This document shows, piece by piece, positions 1-11,000 of a DNA stretch of 64,000 nucleotides; position 1 is the stretch's first letter, and the number at the start of each line of letters is the position of its first letter. Source of the stretch: Synchiropus splendidus (taxonomy: Eukaryota; Chordata; Actinopteri; Syngnathiformes; Callionymidae); NCBI RefSeq assembly GCF_027744825.2, contig NC_071348.1, forward strand, positions 265,501 to 329,500, written 5' to 3'. The notes under the pieces are model-generated. The model did no database searches, was not told the DNA's origin, and saw only the letters and a list, made by a program, of their open reading frames with translations. The translations under genes were made by a program, and so were the position numbers.

Positions 1-5
1 TTCAG

Positions 6-451
6 GCACGCTTCTGCGGCAGCCCACTCTGTACGACGATGACGTCAACACGGCTGAAAACCTGCAGAGGTAACCAGAGTGTTCTGAGCATGGGACGCAT
101 CGACGGAACGCTGTGTCTGTGGACAGGACCCTGGTGCAAGAGGAGCTGAGGAAGCGCTACATCTCGCCTCCGGTGCCGGCGGAGGGCCGGCCTTTGCTTT
201 ACCCCGAGGACGGTCAGCCCTGGGTCGGGAGACGGCTGGACTACATCCTGTTCCGTGAGAACTCCATTTCCGATCGTTGCAGAACGGTACGTGGCTCCGC
301 CTTCGTCTCCACGCCGGGAAAACGCCGGCCCCGTGACATCAAATGCTCTCTGTCTCCGCAGGAGGTCGAAGAAGTGTCTTTCATCACTCAGCTGGCCGCC
401 CTGACCGACCACATTCCTGTGGGCCTCAGAATAAAGGTGTCCATGGCTTGA
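6..451 (+). CDS. Neutral sphingomyelinase (SMPD3/SMPD5 type), last three exons, 5' partial
   Basis: Exons 6-69, 127-286 and 362-451 join in frame with GT-AG introns and end in TGA. The product is the C-terminal part of a Mg-dependent neutral sphingomyelinase, which hydrolyses sphingomyelin to ceramide and phosphocholine at membranes. Visible motifs are GRRLDYILF in the middle exon and SFITQLAALTDHIPVGLRI in the last exon. The Asp-His pair in TDHIPV fits the C-terminal catalytic histidine motif of the endonuclease/exonuclease/phosphatase fold. The first exon (TLLRQPTLYDDDVNTAENLQ) resembles the family's region just before the C-terminal block. The N-terminal membrane and catalytic core lie outside the window. 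I cannot separate smpd3 from smpd5 with this fragment. Family confidence is high, paralogue confidence low. Confidence 0.82.
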
Positions 452-723
452 GATGACAAAGGCACCTGTTTATAACTCAGGAAAGTGTCACGTTTACACC
501 GGCGTTTGAGCTAGTGGCCCGCGAATCTCAGGCTCACCTTGTTTTTGACTCGGTTTAACTCCTCCATTTTACTCGTGTGTGGAATCTTTTTTAAAGGATG
601 TTTTACAGAGAGTTTATGACTCCAGTCTGCTCGATTTTGATCGAGTGATTTCTCATCCTTTTATCATTAAAAATATCAACGGAGAGTCTGCTTCTGTTTT
701 GTCATGTGATTCTGTATGTTTTC

Positions 724-1600
724 GACAGCTGTCACTGCCCTATTTGCTTCTTCATCCCGTTTTGCTTCCAGGGCTCCGGCTTGTGACGTCATTTCCTGTC
801 CGCATGTGCACATGGATGTGCAGCTGCTTGACTCATAAATTAGAATAAAATAGCAGCAAGCAAGTCATTAGGCCACGCCTCACTACACATTTGAATGACT
901 TAAGTACTACGCCGACGTATTAACTGTATTTTAACCTTATTTTATATATATATATCACTACATTTCAGAATCAAATTTATTGCCATGGTCAGTGGGGAGC
1001 CCACTGACTAGGAAAGTGTTTTGGAATAAAGTGCAACAAACAACAAATAAAATAAATAGAATAAAATAACAACAAGGCTGTTCAGGAATTCAACAGTCTG
1101 AGGGCCGAGGGGAAGAAGCTGTTCCTGTGACGGGAGGTTGTGGTCTGGATGGACCGTAGCCTCCTGCCAGAGGGAAGAGGAACAAACAGTCCATGTCCAG
1201 GGTGAGAAGGGGCGAAGGCTCTGATCCCACCTGCACGTCTCTGGCTCCTGGAGACATACAGGTCCTGAAGAGGTGGCAGGCTGCAACCCATCACCTTCTC
1301 AGCAGAACGTACGCTGCGCTGCAGTCTGCTCTTGTATTATTATTATTATATTATTATTATTCAACAATTTGGATATTTTAACAAGATTTCAGATGAAGTA
1401 ATTGGATCTTTCTGTGCAATTTGCATGCAGTTTTCTATCTTGCCTACGAGGTCTCAGTTAATATGAGTATATACTCAGTAAATTACGTCTTGAAATACCA
1501 ATGTGCGCATGTGGACAGGAAATGGCGTCATAAAACTGAGCCCTGGAAGCAAAACGGGGTGAAGAAGCAAATAGGGCAGTGACAGTTGTCCCTCACATCC
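724..1600. repeat. Fold-back (inverted-repeat) element, interrupted by a LINE tail
   Basis: About 90 bp at 724-815 recur as the reverse complement at 1503-1600. They share blocks such as CTGTCACTGCCCTATTTGCT and a CATTTCCTGTCC / GGACAGGAAATG pair with few mismatches. Weaker similarity continues outward to about 640 and 1710. The arms flank roughly 690 bp that contains an L2-like LINE 3' end. This is what a non-autonomous DNA transposon or snap-back repeat with a later LINE insertion would look like. I could not define a clean terminus or target-site duplication, so no superfamily is assigned. Confidence 0.7.
966..1330 (-). mobile_element. L2/Maui-like LINE 3' end (minus orientation)
   Basis: Read on the minus strand the segment encodes [20 protein letters not shown] followed by SALRLLNS and a stop, typical of the reverse-transcriptase C-terminus of fish L2/CR1-type LINEs. 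A T-rich tail and the terminal CCATGGCAATAAATTTGATT-type motif follow. The same sequence occurs at 63270-63512 on the plus strand, nearly identical over about 100 bp, and its tail alone recurs at 2230-2372. The copy is 5' truncated and not autonomous. The clade name is from memory of family sequence and should be read as L2-like. Confidence 0.75.
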
Positions 1601-1919
1601 ATGTGCATTTGTCATGGCGACAGACAGTTGTGATCATGTGACTTCTTCACACAAGTTTCCCCATGAAGGGACCAATCCGTAGCGTCTTGGATGAGATGAA
1701 ATAAGACGATCACAATCTTATGGCAGACACGCGAATATTTGAGAACGTTTGGTCATCGATTCATAGCTGAAGTAGTTCTACTTGCACTCCAGTAGGTGGC
1801 GTCAATCCAAGAAGTTTGCCAAAATGACTTAACCATAGAAGAAGTCGCGCGAGCCAATCACGTCCCGAGTTTTCCAGCTCCTTCCTGTTTTTGCCCCGCT
1901 CGCGACCCACGCTGTCGCC

Positions 1920-2961
1920 ATGAATCGTGCTGTTCCAATCTTTTGCTCTAAGCGCCTCTCGTCGCTTTTGTTGAGAAATAGACCGTTGAAAAGCGCTGGT
2001 GATGACGTCGGTTGGGGCCCTCCCAGGCGGCGCGTGACCTCGAGCGGAACCAGTGTCGGGCGACGTCACCATCCCGCGCCTGTCACCGGGAGATGGTGCT
2101 CGGACACATCCCGTGACGAGTACGAGCCTGAGGGGCGAACGAGCGAGCGCGCTCCCGCGAGCCAAAGTAAGTGTAAACCTTGTGGAGCAGCTGTGTGACC
2201 TTTACTTGCTTCCATGAGACACAATAACAGTGGCTATTATTATTATTTATTTTATTTTTTATTTATTTTTTATTTTATTTATTTATTTACTTTTTGACTG
2301 CACGTTATTCCAGAACACTTTCCTAGTTGGTGTTGACCATGGCCATAAATTTGATTCTTTGATTCTGAGCACGTTGTGTCTGCTCAGGTGAATGACCTCG
2401 GCTCCGCCGTCTCTCACGCCTCTTTTCCAGGGGCTTCCGAGACCTTCTCTCTGGACGTGCTGGTGTCCCTGCTGCGTCAGGAGAATGCGGTGGACATCTG
2501 TGTGATTCGAGTCCCGGAGCAGATCAAGTATGCTCAGTACTTGATCGTCGTCGGTGGTGTGTCGTCCAGGCACCTGTCCGCCATGAGTCGGTATGCCGTC
2601 AAAGTGGTAAGAGAGCTGCAACGTTTGAGGCGGCGTGTGTGTGTCGCTCACAGTCAAATGTGGTTGCAGTATAAATACTTGAAGAAGGATGCGCAGCCAC
2701 ACGTCAAGGTTGAAGGCCAGGATGCAGACGACTGGATGTGCATCGATTTCGGTATGTAAATGCTGCTAAGCAAGTGGCCCTCTGAGCGTGGCTCTTGTTG
2801 TAGGGACTATGGTGGTTCACCTCATGCTCCCGGAGACCAGGGAAAGGTACGAGCTGGAGAAACTGTGGACCCTGCGCTCCTGTGACGAGCAGCTGCAGAG
2901 AATCCCGGCTGAGAAGATCCCAGAGGACTTCACCTATGATCTTGAAGACTCGCAGAATTGA
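1920..2961 (+). CDS. malsu1: Mitochondrial assembly of ribosomal large subunit 1 (RsfS/Iojap family)
   Basis: Four exons (1920-2166, 2431-2606, 2670-2751, 2804-2961) give 220 codons plus stop, close to the ~230 residues usual for vertebrate MALSU1. The first ~85 residues are basic and Ser/Arg-rich, fitting a mitochondrial targeting sequence. The RsfS domain follows: [37 protein letters not shown], the [16 protein letters not shown] block and the closing [16 protein letters not shown]. The family binds the large-subunit protein uL14m and prevents premature joining of the mitoribosomal subunits. The first ATG was chosen because it opens the only frame splicing into the domain. Intron 1 carries a LINE tail. 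An ATTAAA signal lies at 3075-3080. Confidence 0.93.
2230..2372 (+). mobile_element. L2/Maui-like LINE tail in malsu1 intron 1
   Basis: A T-rich stretch is followed by a block containing ACTTTCCTAGTTGG and CCATGGCCATAAATTTGATT, ending in TTGATTCT-type short repeats. The same terminal block closes the LINE copies at 966-1330 and 63270-63512. Only the 3' untranslated tail is present, so this is a strongly 5'-truncated insertion. It lies upstream of the exon 2 acceptor at 2430/2431 and does not affect the reading frame. Confidence 0.65.
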
Positions 2962-3074
2962 GGGGAATTTTCCGCCTCAGGACTCGGAACAGTTGTGAGG
3001 ACGAGCCGGACAGATGTTTTTAGCAAAGAGACTTGCTGTCGAAGCCTTGTGTGAACGTTGCTGGCTTTGATTCA

Positions 3075-3080
3075 ATTAAA
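3075..3080 (+). terminator. malsu1 poly(A) signal ATTAAA
   Basis: An ATTAAA hexamer sits about 115 bp after the malsu1 stop, inside TTCAATTAAAATC. It is the first good signal downstream of that gene and precedes the NPY-like promoter. Confidence 0.5.
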
Positions 3081-3572
3081 ATCTTCTCCTAAACCAAAAT
3101 GATGTTCAGTGTTGGCTTCCTGAACATGAGCTGCCCTTTGGTGACGCCGCCACGCTGTGTGCGATGTGAGCGAGTTGAGCTTTCTCAGTACCCCATCTAC
3201 CTCCTGATCTCCTTTTGACGATGAGGCGAGCTCACACAGCGGGCCGAGGCACTCCTCCGGTCCCGGCCCAGCAAGTGACCGTTCCGTCCCATCGAGCCGC
3301 GCTCGCCAGCACATTAGCTTAATGACGCGAGGACGCGGTGTTTGCTGCGAGGACTCGTGTCGTTCCGATGTGTGCTGTGAAGTGCGCTGCCAACTGGCTT
3401 CATGATCGAACCATTCAGGAGCGTGGACCTGAACATGGTGTGGCAGGACAGCAGTTGGTGCTACAGACTCTTCGCCTCAGCCCCTCGTGTGGAGACCCTG
3501 CCTGACTGCACTGATGTCTTGAGGGAACTCATGATGCGGCTCATTTGTTGCGAGCGCCGCCCCTAAATGGAG

Positions 3573-3582
3573 CCTTTATAAC
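3573..3582 (+). promoter_or_regulatory. TATA-like box of the npy-like gene
   Basis: CCTTTATAAC lies about 50 bp before the end of the short first exon (donor after 3627). A start site about 30 bp downstream, near 3605, would give a first exon of only 20-25 bases. NPY-family genes typically have a TATA element and a short leader exon, which supports the reading. Confidence 0.45.
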
Positions 3583-3625
3583 AGGGCCCCGAGTGAAGAC
3601 CTGGCAGAGGAGCTGAGGATTCAGG

Positions 3626-3993
3626 ATGTAAGTGGTGGTGGAGACCATGGCTCCATTTTCTTGAACTTTGAACTTTGTTTCAGGGTCCGTTTTGGTGCCA
3701 CGTCCCTCCACGTTCTGTCTCTCTGCCTGCTGGGGACCGTTCTCCCCGACGGCAGCACCTACCCTGCTAAACCCGTCGGACCCGGGGGAGACGCTTCAGC
3801 AGAGGAGCTGGCCAGATATCACTCCGCCCTCAGACACTACATCAACCTCATCACCAGGCAGAGGTCAGTGCTTTGCTCCGAGGCACACAGCCACTCACTG
3901 ACTTTTCTGCGTCCAGGTATGGGAAGAGGACGAGTCCAGAAGCTCCTTTGGCCCACGTGGTGGTGAGGGAGCAAAGTGTTGCGTCACCCCGCG
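3626..3993 (+). CDS. npy: Neuropeptide Y family precursor, 3' end unresolved
   Basis: Exon 1 ends with AT (3626-3627) before a GTAAGT donor. Exon 2 (3684-3863) supplies the G of the start codon, then a signal peptide beginning [18 protein letters not shown] and the mature peptide from [20 protein letters not shown] to LITRQR. Exon 3 (from 3917) gives Y36 and the amidation/cleavage site GKR, then a flanking peptide starting [22 protein letters not shown]-fold landmarks P2, P5, P8, Y20, Y27 and the C-terminal RQRY-amide are present. Position 21 is His, and positions 7 and 10 are Gly. The product is a secreted 36-residue amidated peptide acting on Y receptors. The [14 protein letters not shown] end and the malsu1 neighbour favour npy (probably npyb) over pyy. 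The last exon, expected to end near a Trp, was not found with confidence. Confidence 0.78.
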
Positions 3994-4099
3994 GTGAAAA
4001 GTGTGTCCCTCGACCCCGCTGCTTTTGGGACGAAAGGAGGTACGACACAAGTCAATCACGGCACATCATTATTATTGTTATTATTATCAGACCTTTAGT

Positions 4100-5061
4100 G
4101 ATGTGAAACGTTTTCATTACAAGTGTCCCAGCAGTACGGAAACGTTTACAAGAATAAAGCTGGTCCAGTCTGATCCAAAACATAGGAGCATAAATAAACC
4201 ATATTGGTCTGAAACCATATTGGATGAAGTTTCAGATTGGATTCTTTATTGCTCCACGTTGGAAGAAGTTCTGCCTTCATGTGGTTAAAAAAACAAACAA
4301 ACAAAAAAAAACGATCGATTCGATTGAGGCGTTTCCCTCGGACTGTCCTTTCTCTGTTCCAAGTGTCGCTGACCTGCGTCCTTCTGTGGGTCTCCGGGTA
4401 TGAAGCAAAGAAGCAAACCTTCACGCCTGTCCTTCACTTTCCTGCCGCTCCGGGTTAGGGGAGGCTGACGGGTCCCTCTGCTGGCCTTCTGCATGACACG
4501 AAGTGAAATAAATCAAGTGTGTGAACCATCCCTCTGGTTTGTGTGCTGTTTTCTTTGCTGCTACTGTGTTTGTTGACAATGTTTGTCTGCGTTTTAAATG
4601 TATGCTGCCGTGACAACCCACATTTCCTTATTGTGGGGTGAATAAGGGAATCCACCAGGTGCTTCCTGCATAGTACTAGCTTTTTTACATGCGATCAAAT
4701 ACTTTTATATTTGACACTTTTCCAGTTTGAATGACAACACTGAGTGAGCTGTGGTCGTTTCGATCAACGCCTGAAAAAAAAAGACGCACATCACATGCGA
4801 TAGTTGGTCCCTCTTGTGTGACTTGGCGAAAAATATTAGCAATAAAGGGTTCAATCAAATTTATATTTGAAAGCGTTTACTGGTTTATTTGACCGAAGTA
4901 TTATTTTTCAAACAGGCATTCTCACAAGCCCCCAATTTTGGGTCCTGCAGGGGGTCCTTCGTCAACGTGTGCGAAGTTGTTTTGACTTCGATGTCAGTCC
5001 ACCGGCCCCAGTGTGACGTGGTGGAATATTCGCTCGTTTGTATGTTTTTATTCGTTTTACC
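4100..5061. other. Spacer npy-like - ice1
   Basis: This contains probable NPY-like 3' sequence with AATAAA hexamers at 4153-4158 and 4507-4512, and another near 4840. No coding domain was recognised. The ice1 start follows at 5062. Confidence 0.4.
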
Positions 5062-8000
5062 ATGATGCCTGGAGATAGTCAGCCGAAGGCGCTGTCCGTC
5101 GCCGCCGACGCCGCCTCAGGAAAATGTCAGAATTGCTCCGTTTTGCACCAGGTGTGATCCGACTCCGTCCTGCGGTGTTTGCACGATTCAGCCAAGTTAT
5201 GTGACCGTCCTGTGTGTTACAGAACCTGACGGAATATGTGTCTTCATTTCTGGCGTTGAAAAAGAAGGTCTCCGTTTTAGAGTAGGTGTCACCGGGTCCG
5301 GACTTGTTTAGCGGTCGAGGTGGTTTGTAACGTATATTTTGTCGCCTCCCCAGCGACACCATTGGAGTGCAGCATCAGCTAGAAGACTTGCAAATCAGGT
5401 TGCTGGCTGAAGAGAAGAAGAGTGCGGATTATGAGTCGATGAAAGCAGAACTGGAGCACCAAAGGGTATGTGGTCTGCTTGTTCTCGTGTTGTGTATATG
5501 CAGCATGATCAGATGTAAACAACGTCTTCTTTAGTCTGTCCTTGAGGATTATGAACGATTGGTGGAAGATTTCGACGCGTTGAAGCAGGAGAAACGTGAC
5601 CTAACGTCTATGTAAGTGAATACTGAAGTCAGCTCTATATGTTGGCCATCAACTTATATGCCTATTATTTCTCAGGAACGAGGGACTTGAGAATAAACTG
5701 AAAGAAGTTCAAGGTATGTTCTTGTGAACTGTTGAGACTTTTTCTCTCTAATGGAGTTGAACGATTTGATTTGCGCCTTTAAGACCGTCTGGATGCTCAG
5801 GTGGTGGAAAATTCAACGCTTCAGAGAGGGAAGTCGACCGCTGAAAATGCTTTACTGGAAGCACAAGTAAGATTCATGGATGTTTTTTAAATCGCTGACT
5901 GTATTTGATAAGTGCATTTCTTTCTCGCAGACATGTGTAAAAACGTTACAGCGACAAGCAGACAAAGTAGACCTTCTAACAAAGGAGCATGCTGAAATAA
6001 TCGCCGTGTAAGTAGCATTGTGTGTTGTTTTTGAAATTATCGATCCTAAGTCGCTGTGTCTGAATTTCCCTGTGTCTGTTTTATCAACAGAAAAGAGAGC
6101 TTGGCCAATAAAGTAGCTGCGCTCGAGGGTGTGTTTGGAACATTATTGTTCACCACTGGAGTTGATGAGTGAGGCAGAATTGTCATTGTGTTGTGTGTGA
6201 CCTCTTTTCTGTCCGTTCCAGAATCGGTCTCCCAAAGTAACGTACAAATATCTACACTCAGCAAAGAGAAGAGCCTTCTTGAGACAAGCACACGCGACCT
6301 CCAGGTCTTGCACACTTTTGACTTGAGAACTCCCCATTACGAGCCACCTATTGTTGCACTGTGAAACGGTAAAACACCGTCTGGATCTCTTCATGTAGGT
6401 ACGACTGATGCGACTCGAAAGAGAACGGACCAAAGGTGGGAATATGAGACGAAAGGTCCGTCATGGTATGTGTGAAATAAGAACATAGATGTCGTTTCTA
6501 CAGAGTGGAAATGCGCGTCGACCCAAGCGACGGCAGCTGAGGTCCCCAAGATCGACAAAGGTGAGCGATAACCGCACCTTAAGTACTTCAGAGTGGGTGG
6601 TGAGAAATGCCTGAAGCTGTTGTCGTCTTCTCTCTGCTACGTGGGGATGTGCAGCAAGATTTCGGATGCTTCTGGAGAATCTGTGGGCGTGTGTGGATCC
6701 TCGCCAGAAGGCGGCAGATGTGCCGCAGCTTCATGGTAGGAGAGCAATATATTTTTTTTTTACTTTCTATTCAAAAGCACATTCATTCTTGAATATTTTT
6801 TTTACATCAGAGCCAAACTCCTCGCAAGTGAAACCCGCCCCCCAACAACTCTTCAGTCCTCCGAAAGGAAAATCGTCTCCTCCTTCTCCGGTCGTTGGGA
6901 AGTCTGGTCGTACTTTAGTGCGGCAAAACGGTCCTTCTCCTCCTCGTGCTCCAAAAAGTGTCCAGCCCCAAGTTTCCCCGCAGCACAAGAAGAAACCAAA
7001 CCCCGGGATCAATGGCAAAGGTTCACCCAGAGAGCAGACGTCTGATTTGTTAGATGGACTGGAAATCTCGCTCGCAGAGATCATGGAAGTATTTCAGCCC
7101 ATTCCTCCCTGCCTGTCCCCGTTAACAATTGTGGTGAGACTGTTTCTCTTTTTGCTGTTTCTCACCGTTTTTCCAAGTGTGCAGTACAGTATGTTCCAAA
7201 ATTATTAGTAGGGATGCTCCGATCGCTTGCTAAGCGTCAGCTACGTTAACAGCGCTCTCGCTTTCATGAGCCCAGAAAGCTCTTGTGTGTGACGTGTGTC
7301 ATTTGAAGGCGCCCCCCTGCGCAGCATTGTCCCGCAGGATGTTTACATGACAGATTGAAAGAAGCTCCACAGCAGACGTGCTGCTGCAGAGTGAGCAGCC
7401 AGGAGAGAGGAGCGGACGCATCACCGCCAGCGGAGCTTCATCAGAGCGCCGGCTGTCACATGATCGGTTGTTGTGACTGGAAAGTAGTGATCACGCTGAA
7501 ATCGATCGATCGATTGGAGCATCCCTAATTATTAGTAATATTTACAGCACTATCCACTGTATATCACATCGTTCAGACACTGGTAATGCAGGATGATATC
7601 AAGCTTCACAGATGATAAGATATTTTTCTGCCGACTTCCTGGTTAGATAAATCTTGTGCAACTCGATATCCTCTCTGATGTTTTTTTTTTTTTTTTTCAA
7701 TGTTTCCAGGATGCAGAGATGGAGTCAGATGATGGAGGAGCTGACGCTGCGCCCCCATCTCCCCAAAGTTTCCCTCACACTTTGGCTTCGTCCCTTTTAT
7801 CCACCAGACGTACTTCACCGCCAAAATCTGAGGACAAAGACTCGACTATGGATGAAAGCACAGTCGAACCAAACCCAAACATCCATGATCATGTCAAACC
7901 CTGTGTCGCGGCGGCGCAAGGAGACGAGTGCAAGGCAGAGCGTCAGCACCTGGAGCTCGCAGGTCTGGCGCCCTCCGCGCCACTGCTGTCCTCCACAGCT

Positions 8001-11000
8001 CATGGTTCAAATTTGGAGGATACTGCAGCGGGGTGCACTGCGTCTGTCTCTGCCGTCTCAGGAAAACTGTTACCTGACACGCAGGATTCTGTTGCGGAAG
8101 AGGTTGGGGATGTTCCAGCGAGTCCTGCGGGCGACGCTCAAACCCTGAATGAAAAGACTGAAGAGAGAAACCACACTGATCGGGGATCTGTTACAGGCCA
8201 GATTTCAGCTTCGTCGACACATGGTGATGGTGCAGGTGAAGAGAAAACTGAATGGGATTCTGTTCCACGTCGAGCTGTAGAGTCCACAGGGACTGAAACT
8301 AGCATCCCTGAAGGAAGGAGCGATGTGGCCGAGGGTGGTGAACAAGATGGAAGCCACTCGACATCTTTGACTGGTTGCCTGCAGCGGTCCTCTCACGAGA
8401 GCCCTTCGTTAATGATGGCGGAGGAAGACCATGGTATGAATGACGTGGAGGATGACGTGACTGCGACGGGAGATGATGGCCAATCACTGGACGGGAATTC
8501 AAGAAATCCACCGTGTGAGCTGGAGACTGAAATCTCCTGTAAACTGCCATCAGAAGACAGTGTTGAGACGGAGGCTTCCAGCGAGTCGACCACGAACAAC
8601 AAAACCTTTCAGTCCTTAGAAGAATGTCATGTGAAAGATCAAGTTGGCTTTCCTCGTCAAGAAGAAGAAGGTTCAAATGCCTTGGGACGAGGAGGTGAAG
8701 AGAAGGAAGAGAAATGTTTGGAGTCAGAAATGGTGGGACAGAAGGCCAATGGCGCACAGGATGGGAGAGTCTCACCAGATCATTCGTCCACACAACTGTG
8801 CCGAGCTCGCTGGGAGATGGGAGCCCCCCTCCCCTCTCTTCTCACGCCTTTAAACCGCTCTCCCAAGGCGGTGAAACAAATCAGTCCTCGCAATGCTATC
8901 GGGAAGCTGCTGTTCCCGTCGCCCATGGCCTCTCCCAACACTCAGATGTCACAGACCACCTCTAGCTCCCTCAAGAGTCCCACGCCTTGGTCTCCACTCC
9001 AGTTTGGCTCGGCCACTCCAGAACATGCCGTTCCGGTTCCTGGACGTCTGCCTCCTGCGGCCGCGAGCTGCTCACCTGCCACTGGGACGTCTCGGGAGAG
9101 CTCCATCGGAAGCCTCAGAGAGGGCAGCATCATCGGCCCCTCAGAGGTGGGTGCCTTGGCGGCGACCAGTGAAAGTCAAACCTCTGGTTTTCTGAATTTC
9201 GCTTCCACCGCTTTCACCAAGACTGAGACGAGAGGCGTCAAACGAGCAGCCAGCGGCCGTTCCCCTCGAGCTCAGACCAGCAAGCAGCCCAGGCTCGATC
9301 GCTGCACGGCCAGAGTGAGCCCACCTCCTGGCCTCCAAAATCCAGGGCAGGACTTGGATGAGACAGACGACAACATTGTGGAGCGGTGTATGAGGAAGGT
9401 GGAGCGACGATGCTTTGATCTGCTGGCTGTGCTCAAGAGCCATATTTTCGTAGGCAACCTTCCAAAGAAGCCTGTGCTCAGGGACGAGGAGAAAGAAGTG
9501 GTCTCGCTGATATGTGAGAGGAACTTGGTGAGTCTCCTGGTGGGGAGCAGCTCGGCTCACTCCAGTTCAAGCTGTCAGACGGGAAGAATATGGGCGTTTT
9601 CTGTAACCCAAACTACATTTGTGAAACGAAGCTCTGCTTGAATGAGGCGTTCTAGACCAGGGGTTCTTAACCTTACCCAGAACAAACGGGCCGGGGGCCC
9701 ATTCAATGGAACCGATTCATGATTTCATTTGTGATCAACAACCATATCTCATCTACTGACATGTAAACAAAGCAAAACCTTGTGAAATGATCAGCACAAA
9801 GATATTCATTTGTCATGCAAAAGTCCGACCAGCAGCAGAAGGTCATGTTCATCACATTCACTAAAGGAAAAATACACTTGATGTAAACTGTTGAGAAAAT
9901 GGGAAAACTGAATAAACTTTATATAAGATAAATAACAGTAAGATAAATATAATCAAACCATTTCTAAATATAAACGTATAATAAGACATATTTTATTTAA
10001 ACTCCAAAGAAGATATAATGAAAGTGTAAATGAAAGTACTCACTACTGCCACCACACGTGGCTCATGTATTAAAACTGAGCGTCTCACGGCCCAGAGGTG
10101 AGAAACAAAAACACTTCTAGTGGCCCTCCAGGGTGAAGAATCACTGCTCTAGACACTGAGTCCCAGCTGCGCAGCGTCTCCTGCTCATTTTGCTTCCCTC
10201 TTCTCTGAAGGAGAATGACCTGATGATGGCCATCCTGAACAAACTCAAGACTGAGAAGAGAAGTCTTTGCAAGAACTACATGCAGGCCCTGTGTCGGGTT
10301 TACACGGCTGTCTGTCGCCAGAGGAGCGACTGGGACGGCGCTCGCGTTCTTGCTCACAGCTTTCTCGCAGAAGGTAAGAAAGAAAAATTGAATGAGAGCA
10401 CACAGAGTTTGTGACGGCGAGTGTGTTTCTGTGCTCCGCAGATTTCCCAGATTGTGCCAAGCTGATTTTGTTCATGGTGACCACATGGCCTGGAGTTCTC
10501 GCTCAGAAAGGTTCTCTATGTCAGGCGATCCATGCTGTCACCAAGCTGAAGGCAGAGGATGAACTCATGGGCTGCCTGTCTTCCTTCCTCCGCTGGGAAA
10601 AGGTGAAGAGTAGGGACTGCTCGGCTTTTCTTGGGTTAAATCTGATAGGAAGATGCCCGAGTTTGAGCCAGCTAGAGGCCTTGTGATGGACCACTGAGTG
10701 TTACGGTATAAGAGGTATAAGCGGTGTAGCTGTTCATCAATGCCGAGCGCTCGGAGCCTGCCAGCAGATCGTCCCACGCTGGCACAGCAGTTTTCTGTTT
10801 GTGGTAGGAGTGACTGAGCAGATGTTGGTCTGCCTCGTCTCCTGCCAGTGGAGGTGTTTGACTATGCGTTTGTTGAGCTGAACCGTGCATCTCCGCAGTG
10901 CCCCCCCTGTGACATCGATGAGCTGATCTCCAGAACGCTGTCTGAGATCCGATCCGGAGAGGAGCTGTCCTTCGCACATCACAGCCGACACGGCCAAGAT

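Larger units (their letters stand above)
452..1919. other. Intergenic spacer smpd - malsu1
   Basis: No gene is supported here. The spacer holds the 3' UTR of the sphingomyelinase gene, a fold-back repeat (arms near 724-815 and 1503-1600), a LINE tail between the arms (about 966-1330), a short ATT-rich tract at 1336-1372 and the malsu1 promoter just before 1920. Short ORFs in this stretch have no recognisable domain and fall inside the repeats. Confidence 0.6.
2962..3600. other. Spacer malsu1 - npy-like gene
   Basis: This holds the malsu1 3' UTR, its poly(A) signal and the promoter side of the NPY-like gene. A 243-base open frame on the minus strand has no recognisable domain and is treated as chance. 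No repeat family was recognised. Confidence 0.5.

Noticed and set aside
1761..2165. 134-codon minus-strand ORF opposite malsu1 exon 1
   Set aside because: GC-rich shadow of the real exon; no recognisable domain and no splice partners.
3072..3314. 80-codon minus-strand ORF between malsu1 and the NPY-like gene
   Set aside because: No family recognised, no promoter or splice context; chance ORF.
4001..4288. Continuation of the NPY-like frame into an Ile/Tyr run
   Set aside because: It is read-through past the probable exon 3 donor into an ATT repeat, not a plausible precursor tail.
4368..4412. Possible last exon of the NPY-like gene (ACCTGCGTCCTTCTGTGG...)
   Set aside because: A CAAG acceptor exists but neither phase gives the expected conserved ending, so it was not included in the CDS.
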